Below are positions 58,240 to 64,000 of a stretch of 64,000 bases of DNA, piece by piece. How positions within the stretch are numbered: the first letter of the stretch is position 1; every line of letters begins with the position of its first letter. The position numbers and the translations under genes were made by a program. Source of the stretch: Alistipes excrementigallinarum (GTDB taxonomy: Bacteria > Bacteroidota > Bacteroidia > Bacteroidales > Rikenellaceae); NCBI GenBank assembly GCA_019112825.1, contig DXIP01000023.1:186001-250000 (forward strand), written 5' to 3'. The notes beneath the pieces were generated by a model, which did no database searches, had not been told where the DNA came from, and worked only from the letters and a program-made list of their open reading frames with translations.

Positions 58240-60507
58240 ATGAAACGGACGCTTTGGCTCGCGGCGCTGGCGGCAACGCTTGCCGTTGCCCCCCTTGCGG
58301 CGCAGGAACCGGCCGACTACGTCAATCCGTTCATCGGTACGACCAACTTCGGTACGACCAACCCCGGCGCGGTCTGCCCTAACGGCCTGATGTCGGTGGC
58401 CCCCTTCAACGTGATGGGCTCCGATATGAACCGCTACGACAAGGACGCGCGCTGGTGGTCGACGCCCTACGAGTACTACAACAAGTTCTTCACCGGCTTT
58501 TCGCACGTGAACCTCAGCGGCGTGGGATGCCCCGAGATGGGCTCCCTGCTGCTGATGGCCACCTCGGGCCCGCTCGATGTGGACTACCACAACTACGGCA
58601 GCACCTATTCGCGCGAGACGGCCTCGCCGGGCTACTACTCCAACTTCCTGGACAAGTACGGCATCCTGGCCGAGGTATCGGCCACGCTGCGCAGCGGCGT
58701 GACGCGCTTCACCTTCCCGGCCGGCGAGAGCCACATCCTGCTCAATCTGGGCGAGGGGCTGACCAACGAGTCGGGCGCCTTCGTACGCCGCGTGAGCGAT
58801 ACGGAAATCGAGGGGACGAAGCTGCTGGGCACCTTCTGCTACAATCCGCAGGCGGTCTTCCCGATTTACTTCGTCATGCGTGTCAACAAGCGTCCCGAGG
58901 CGGTCGGCTACTGGAAGATGCAGCCCCCGAAGCAGGGCGTCGAGGCCGAGTGGGACAAGGACAGCGGTCGCTACAAGCTCTATACGCGCTATGCGAAGGA
59001 GCTGGCCGGTGACGACATCGGCGTGTGGTTCACCTACCGGACGACCGAGGGCGAGCAAATCGAGGTGCAGATGGGCGTCTCGTTCGTCTCGATGGAGAAC
59101 GCCCGCATGAACCTCGACGCCGAGCAGCAGGGCAAGGACTTCGACGCCGTGCGCGCCGAGGCGCGTGCGCGCTGGAACGACGACCTGGGCCGCATCCGTG
59201 TCGAGGGCGGTACGCGCGAGCAGCGCGAGGTCTTCTACACGGGTCTTTACCATGCGCTCATCCACCCCAATCTGCTGCAGGACGTCAACGGCGAGTACCC
59301 CGTCATGGAGAGCTCCGAAATCCGCACCGTGAAGGGCAACCGCTATACGGTCTTCTCGCTGTGGGACACCTACCGCAACGTGCACCAGCTCCTGACGCTG
59401 GTCTACCCCGAGCGTCAGATTGAGATGGTCCGCTCGATGGTCGACATCTACAAGGAGTGGGGCTGGATGCCCAAGTGGGAGCTCTACGGCCGCGAGACCT
59501 TCACCATGGAGGGCGACCCGGCCATTCCGGTCATCGTCGACACCTGGATGAAGGGGCTGCGCGACTTCGACGTGGAGAGCGCCTACGAGGCCTTCCTCAA
59601 GTCGGCGACCACGCCCGGAGCCGAAAACCGGCTGCGTCCCGACATCGACCCCTACATCGAGCGGGGCTACGTGCCGCTGGGCTTCTATGCCAAGGACCTG
59701 GCCGGCGACGCCTCCGTGTCGCATGCCCTGGAGTACTACATCGCCGATTATGCCCTCTCGCGTCTGGCCGACTCGCTGGGCCGCAAGGAGGATGCCCGCC
59801 TCTTCCGCGAGCGTTCTCTGGGCTACCGCCACTACTATGACAAGGAGTACGGGACGCTGCGCCCCATCACGCTCGAGGGGCGGTTCCTCACCCCCTTCGA
59901 CCCGAAGGCGGGCGAGAACTTCACCGCAGCGCCGGGCTTCCACGAGGGTTCGGCCTGGAACTACACCTTCTACGTGCCGCACGACGTCGAGGGGCTGGCG
60001 CGACTGATGGGCGGCAAGCGCAAGTTCGTCGACAAGCTCCAGATGGTCTTCGACACGGGCCTCTACGACCCGGCCAACGAGCCCGACATCGCCTATCCCT
60101 ACCTCTTCAGCTACTTCAAGGGAGAGGAGTGGCGTACGCAGCGCGAGGTGCGCCGTCTGACGGCGAAGTACTTCACCACCGAGCCCGACGGCATCCCCGG
60201 CAACGACGATACGGGAACAATGTCGACGTGGGCTGTCTTCTCGATGATGGGCCTCTATCCCGACTGTCCGGGCGAGCCCTACTATACGCTCACCTCGCCC
60301 GTCTTCGACAAGGTGACCATCCGCCTCGACCCGCGCTTCTACGGGCGCGACGAGCTGGTCATCCAGACGCGCGACAACGCTCCCGACAACATCTACATCC
60401 GCTCGATGTCGCTGGGCGGCAAACCGCTTCGCAAGTACCGCATCAGCCACGAGGAGCTGCTGCGGGGCGGTACGCTGACCTTCGACCTCAGCAACGAGCA
60501 CCGTTAA
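58240..60507 (+). CDS. GH92 alpha-mannosidase 1 (Sec-exported, no lipobox)
   Basis: A 755-residue calcium-dependent exo-alpha-mannosidase. The signal peptide ends in APLAAQ without a lipobox Cys, so the protein is probably free in the periplasm. It shows the N-terminal VNPFIGTTNFG, the region RYTVFSLWDTYRNVHQL, the catalytic-acid segment HEGSAWNYTFYVPHD, and the base motif GNDDTGTMSTWAVFSMMGLYP. Linkage preference cannot be given with certainty. It lacks the GNEPSHH motif of the next enzyme, having ANEPDIAYPYLF in its place, so its specificity should differ. Confidence 0.93.
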   Translation: MKRTLWLAALAATLAVAPLAAQEPADYVNPFIGTTNFGTTNPGAVCPNGLMSVAPFNVMGSDMNRYDKDARWWSTPYEYYNKFFTGFSHVNLSGVGCPEMGSLLLMATSGPLDVDYHNYGSTYSRETASPGYYSNFLDKYGILAEVSATLRSGVTRFTFPAGESHILLNLGEGLTNESGAFVRRVSDTEIEGTKLLGTFCYNPQAVFPIYFVMRVNKRPEAVGYWKMQPPKQGVEAEWDKDSGRYKLYTRYAKELAGDDIGVWFTYRTTEGEQIEVQMGVSFVSMENARMNLDAEQQGKDFDAVRAEARARWNDDLGRIRVEGGTREQREVFYTGLYHALIHPNLLQDVNGEYPVMESSEIRTVKGNRYTVFSLWDTYRNVHQLLTLVYPERQIEMVRSMVDIYKEWGWMPKWELYGRETFTMEGDPAIPVIVDTWMKGLRDFDVESAYEAFLKSATTPGAENRLRPDIDPYIERGYVPLGFYAKDLAGDASVSHALEYYIADYALSRLADSLGRKEDARLFRERSLGYRHYYDKEYGTLRPITLEGRFLTPFDPKAGENFTAAPGFHEGSAWNYTFYVPHDVEGLARLMGGKRKFVDKLQMVFDTGLYDPANEPDIAYPYLFSYFKGEEWRTQREVRRLTAKYFTTEPDGIPGNDDTGTMSTWAVFSMMGLYPDCPGEPYYTLTSPVFDKVTIRLDPRFYGRDELVIQTRDNAPDNIYIRSMSLGGKPLRKYRISHEELLRGGTLTFDLSNEHR

Positions 60508-60543
60508 GATTGTTTTTATAACCCCAAACCATCCCCATAGACC

Positions 60544-62727
60544 ATGAAACTCAGAACCATTTTCACCATAGGCGCGGCAATAGCGGCGGTCGCCTGCGGC
60601 AAGGCTCCCCAGAGCGAGTCGCTGACGCAGTGGGTCGACATGCGCATCGGCACGGGCGGCCACGGCCACGTCTTCATGGGCGCCAACGTCCCCTTTGGCG
60701 CCGTACAGCTCGGTCCCACCAGCATTCCCCAGACGTGGGACTGGTGCTCGGGCTACCACGTATCCGACACGACGGTCATCGGATTCTCGCACACGCACCT
60801 GAGCGGTACGGGCATCGGCGACCTGTTCGACGTGACGGTGATGCCCGTCATCGGCGAGGTGACCTACGCCCGCGGAACGGAGGATGAGCCGCAGTCGGGC
60901 CTCTGGTCCTACTTCAGCCATGCCGACGAGGTGGCCCGCCCGGGCTACTACCGCACGCGCCTGCTGCGCTACGGTATCGACGCCGAGCTGACGGCGACCA
61001 ACCGCGTGGGCCTGCACCGCTACACCTTCCCCACATCGGACGAGGCGGCCGTGGTCATCGACCTGGAGAACGGCGGCTGCTGGGACAAAGCCACCGAGAC
61101 CCGCATGGAGGCCGAGGGCGACCGCGTCGTGACGGGCTACCGCTACTCGACGGGCTGGGCCAAGGACCAGAAAATCTACTTTGCGGCCGAATTCTCGAAG
61201 CCCTTCACCTCGTTCGAGCTCAAGGGTGAGAACAACATGTACGGCCGTGCCTCGTTCGCAACCACCGAGGGTGAGGAGCTGCTGCTCAAGGTGGCTATCT
61301 CGCCCGTCTCGGTCGAGAATGCGAAGGAGAACCTCGCCGCCGAGCTGCCGGGCTGGGACTTCGAGGCCACGGCACAGGCTGCCGATGCGGCCTGGAACGA
61401 CGAGCTGGGCCGTGTGCGCATCGAGACGGCCGATTCGTCGGCCCGCCGGATTTTCTATACGGCGCTCTACCATACGATGATTGTCCCCTCGACCTTCTGC
61501 GACGTGAACGGCGACTACCGCGGCGCCGACGGCAAGACGTACAACGCCGAGGGTGCGCACATCTATACGACCTTCTCGCTGTGGGACACCTACCGTGCCG
61601 CACAGCCGCTCATGACGCTCATCCATCCGGACCGGATGCAGGACATCGCCGCAACGATGGTCGACATCTACAAGCAGCAGGGCAAGCTGCCCGTATGGCA
61701 CCTGGTGGGCAACGAGACCGACTGCATGGTGGGCAATCCGGGCATCTGCGCGCTGGCCGACGCCGTGCTGAAGGGCTACGTGCCGAACCGTGAGGAGGCC
61801 TACGAGGCGCTGAAGGCCTCGGCGATGGTGCCCGAGCGGGGCATGGACCTGCGCATGCAGTACGGCTACATCCCCTGCGACCTCTACAACGAGGCGGTGG
61901 CCTTCGACCTCGAATATGCCATTGCCGACTGGTCGGTGGCCCAGGTGGCCCGCGAGCTGGGCAAGGAGGAGGACTACGCCTACTTCCTCGACCGCAGCAA
62001 GTCGTACCGCCACCTGTTCGACCCCGAGACGCACTTCCTGCGCGGCCGCGACTCGAAGGGGGGCTGGCGTACGCCGTTTGACCCCTTCTCGGCCATCCAC
62101 CGCGGCGACGACTACTGCGAGGGCAACGCATGGCAGTATACGTGGCTGGTGCCCCACGACGTCGAGGGTCTGATTGAGTGCTTCGGCTCTAAGGAGGCCT
62201 TCACCGCCAAGCTCGACTCGCTCTTCACGGTCAGCTCGGAGCTCGCCGGCGCCGCATCGCCCGACATCTCGGGCCTCATCGGACAGTATGCCCACGGCAA
62301 CGAGCCGAGCCACCACGTGCTCTACTTCTATACGATGATTGGCCAGCCCTGGAAGACGGCCGACAAGGTGCGCGAGGTGCTCAAGACGCTCTACCACGAC
62401 CAGCCCGACGGACTCTCGGGCAACGAGGACGCGGGTCAGATGTCGGCGTGGTACATCCTCTCGTCGCTGGGCATGTATCAGGTTGAGCCGGCCGGCGGCC
62501 GCTACTTCTTCGGTTCGCCGCTCTTCGACCGTGCCGAGCTGAAGGTGCGCGACGGCTTGCTGACAATCGTGGCCCACAACAACTCGGCCGAGAACCGCTA
62601 CATCCAGAGCGTCCGGTTCAACGGCGAGGAGTACGACAAGCCCTGCATCGACTTCGAGTCGCTGGCGCGGGGCGGTGTGCTGGAGTTCGAGATGGGCTCC
62701 GAGCCGAAGGTATGGTATGAACTCTGA
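60544..62727 (+). CDS. GH92 alpha-mannosidase 2 (lipoprotein)
   Basis: A 727-residue lipoprotein (lipobox AVAC). N-terminal VDMRIGTGGHGHVFMGANVPFGAVQLGP, middle FSLWDTYRAAQPLMTL, acid segment CEGNAWQYTWLVPHDVEGL, then GNEPSHHVLYFYTMIGQPWK and base motif GNEDAGQMSAWYILSSLGMY. This last combination is what I associate with GH92 enzymes acting on alpha-1,2-mannose of high-mannose glycans, though that assignment is inference. It follows the first GH92 by 36 bases. Confidence 0.93.
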   Translation: MKLRTIFTIGAAIAAVACGKAPQSESLTQWVDMRIGTGGHGHVFMGANVPFGAVQLGPTSIPQTWDWCSGYHVSDTTVIGFSHTHLSGTGIGDLFDVTVMPVIGEVTYARGTEDEPQSGLWSYFSHADEVARPGYYRTRLLRYGIDAELTATNRVGLHRYTFPTSDEAAVVIDLENGGCWDKATETRMEAEGDRVVTGYRYSTGWAKDQKIYFAAEFSKPFTSFELKGENNMYGRASFATTEGEELLLKVAISPVSVENAKENLAAELPGWDFEATAQAADAAWNDELGRVRIETADSSARRIFYTALYHTMIVPSTFCDVNGDYRGADGKTYNAEGAHIYTTFSLWDTYRAAQPLMTLIHPDRMQDIAATMVDIYKQQGKLPVWHLVGNETDCMVGNPGICALADAVLKGYVPNREEAYEALKASAMVPERGMDLRMQYGYIPCDLYNEAVAFDLEYAIADWSVAQVARELGKEEDYAYFLDRSKSYRHLFDPETHFLRGRDSKGGWRTPFDPFSAIHRGDDYCEGNAWQYTWLVPHDVEGLIECFGSKEAFTAKLDSLFTVSSELAGAASPDISGLIGQYAHGNEPSHHVLYFYTMIGQPWKTADKVREVLKTLYHDQPDGLSGNEDAGQMSAWYILSSLGMYQVEPAGGRYFFGSPLFDRAELKVRDGLLTIVAHNNSAENRYIQSVRFNGEEYDKPCIDFESLARGGVLEFEMGSEPKVWYEL

Positions 62728-62756
62728 ATGAACGCTAAACGAATCGACATCTGCCG

Positions 62757-64000
62757 ATGAAAATCATCTTCTGGGCACTTTCGGTGCTCGCAATGGCTGC
62801 AACCTCCTGCTGCGCTCCGTCGCGGAGCGCGGAGGAGGTTGTCCGCCCTTCGGAGTATGTCTCGACGCTCGTCGGGACGCAGTCCGACTATTCGCTGTCG
62901 GCCGGCAACACCTATCCGGCCATCGCCCTGCCGTGGGGCATGAACTTCTGGACGCCCCAGACGGGCCGCATGGGTGACGGGTGGACCTACACCTACGGGG
63001 CCCATACGCTCCGGGGCTTCAAGCAGACGCATCAGCCCTCGCCGTGGATGAACGACTACGGCCAGTTCGCGGTGATGCCCGTGCGCGGCAACGACAAACT
63101 GGACGAGGAGTCGCGCCAGAGCTGGTTCTCGCACCAGTCCGAGCAGGCGCGTCCCTACTACTACTCGGTCTACCTGGCCGACCACGACGTCAAGGCCGAG
63201 GTGGCCCCCACCGAGCGGGCCGCCATCCTGCGTTTTACCTTCCCCGAATCGGAGGAGTCGGGCGTGGTGGTCGACGCCTTCGACCGCGGGTCGAGCATCG
63301 AGATGGTCGACGACCACACGCTGGCCGGCTATACGACGCGCAACAGCGGCGGCGTGCCCGACAACTTCCGCAACTACTTCGTCCTGCGCTTCGACAAGCC
63401 CTTCTCGGGCATCGAGCTGACCGACTCGCCGTCGGACTACAAGGCGGGCAGCCGCGTGCTCTATCCCGAGGGCGGCAAGCGCGTCGAGGGGGAGCATGCC
63501 GTGGCCAAGGTGCACTTCGCCACGCGGCGCGGCGAGCAGGTCAACGTGCGCGTCGCCTCGTCGTTCATCTCCCCCGAGCAGGCCGTGCGCAACCTTGAGA
63601 GCGAGCTGGGCAGTGACGACTTCGAGACGGTGACGGCCAAGGCGCAGCAGCGCTGGGACGACGTCCTGGGCCGCATTCGCGTCGAGGGGGGCAGCGACGA
63701 GCAGATGCGCACCTTCTATTCGTGCCTCTACCGCTCGACGCTCTTCCCGCGCAAGTTCTACGAAATCGACGCCGCGGGGAATCCCGTCCACTACAGCCCC
63801 TACAACGGCGAGGTGCGTCCGGGTTATCTCTACACCGATACCGGCTTCTGGGATACGTTCCGCTGCCTCTTCCCGCTGCTCAACCTGGTCTACCCCTCGG
63901 TCAACGCCGAGATTCAGGCCGGACTGGCCAACGTGGCGCGCGAGAATGCGCTGCTGCCCGAGTGGGCGAGCCCGGGCCACCGCGGCTGCATGGTGGGCAA
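62757..64000 (+). CDS. GH92 alpha-mannosidase 3, 3' truncated by the window end
   Basis: The frame starts at ATG 62757, 29 bases after the second GH92, and is open to the last base (414 complete codons). A lipobox ATSC follows the signal segment IIFWALSVLAMA. Family features seen so far are YVSTLVGTQSDYSLSAGNTYPAIALPWGMNFWTPQ, the Gly-rich GFKQTHQPSPWMNDYGQF and LYTDTGFWDTFRCLFPLLNL. The N-terminus (VGTQSDYSLSAGNTYP) differs from the other two and belongs to another GH92 subgroup. The catalytic base motif lies beyond the window. Confidence 0.9.
   Translation, partial: MKIIFWALSVLAMAATSCCAPSRSAEEVVRPSEYVSTLVGTQSDYSLSAGNTYPAIALPWGMNFWTPQTGRMGDGWTYTYGAHTLRGFKQTHQPSPWMNDYGQFAVMPVRGNDKLDEESRQSWFSHQSEQARPYYYSVYLADHDVKAEVAPTERAAILRFTFPESEESGVVVDAFDRGSSIEMVDDHTLAGYTTRNSGGVPDNFRNYFVLRFDKPFSGIELTDSPSDYKAGSRVLYPEGGKRVEGEHAVAKVHFATRRGEQVNVRVASSFISPEQAVRNLESELGSDDFETVTAKAQQRWDDVLGRIRVEGGSDEQMRTFYSCLYRSTLFPRKFYEIDAAGNPVHYSPYNGEVRPGYLYTDTGFWDTFRCLFPLLNLVYPSVNAEIQAGLANVARENALLPEWASPGHRGCMVG

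Noticed and set aside
58210..62577. A 1455-codon open frame on the - strand
   Set aside because: It lies entirely antisense to the two GH92 genes, has His/Val/Arg-biased composition and no domain. High GC creates such frames; the same applies to the long - strand frames at 34844-38248 and 45135-48668.

Overview
The window is a high-GC chromosomal segment from a member of the Bacteroidota, most likely a gut Bacteroidales of the Alistipes/Rikenellaceae type. I infer this from the SusC/SusD pair, the FimA/Mfa-type fimbrial cluster, the BtuB/BtuG cobalamin locus, the sigma/FecR pair, the poor Shine-Dalgarno sequences, and the recurring Bacteroidota promoter pattern (TTTG or TTG, about 19-20 bases, then TAnnTTTG). 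The genus is an inference; no rRNA is present to confirm it.

Layout. (1) 1-10703: fimbrial operon on the + strand: DUF3575, DUF3868, a major fimbrillin followed by a strong terminator, an Mfa2/FimB-like anchor and three large minor/tip subunit candidates. (2) 10785-12654: terminator, then on the - strand a fluoride riboswitch with crcB and a polyprenyl-phosphate glycosyltransferase. (3) 12871-17893: cobalamin-riboswitch operon on the - strand (btuG, a surface lipoprotein, btuB, and an overlapping AlkD-type DNA repair gene). (4) 17961-21177: GNAT enzyme and AsmA-like protein. (5) 21283-23664: - strand operon of a DUF2141 protein, two paralogous membrane proteins and a winged-helix regulator, with a palindromic operator between the -33 and -7 boxes. 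(6) 23700-24680: four direct copies of an unknown structured repeat. (7) 24773-31946: housekeeping and transport genes (GNAT, mutY, Ca/Na antiporter, ZIP zinc transporter, HAD phosphatase, GlpT-like MFS, DeoR regulator). (8) 31978-43261: the complete pyrimidine pathway (pyrC, carA, carB, pyrK, pyrD, pyrF, a glutaredoxin, pyrE, pyrB). (9) 43440-64000: a polysaccharide utilisation locus (PUL) for high-mannose N-glycans, still open at the window end.

How the genes work together. In the PUL an ECF sigma/FecR pair and an STN-domain SusC form a trans-envelope sensor. A surface GH18 endo-beta-N-acetylglucosaminidase releases the glycan, SusCD and accessory lipoproteins bind and import it, and three GH92 enzymes trim alpha-mannose. 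An MFS permease and a GH130 phosphorylase then handle the Man-beta-1,4-GlcNAc core. In the pyr region all steps of de novo UMP synthesis lie on one strand. In front of pyrC sit a consensus promoter, a 35-codon leader frame with a U-rich end, and an intrinsic terminator whose ascending arm contains the leader stop codon. This is the architecture of the UTP-sensitive pyrBI attenuator of E. coli, and I consider it the most interesting signal in the window. Other notable points are the fused PyrB-PyrI zinc domain, the repeat cluster, the two metabolite riboswitches, and a catalytically dead GH18 paralogue.
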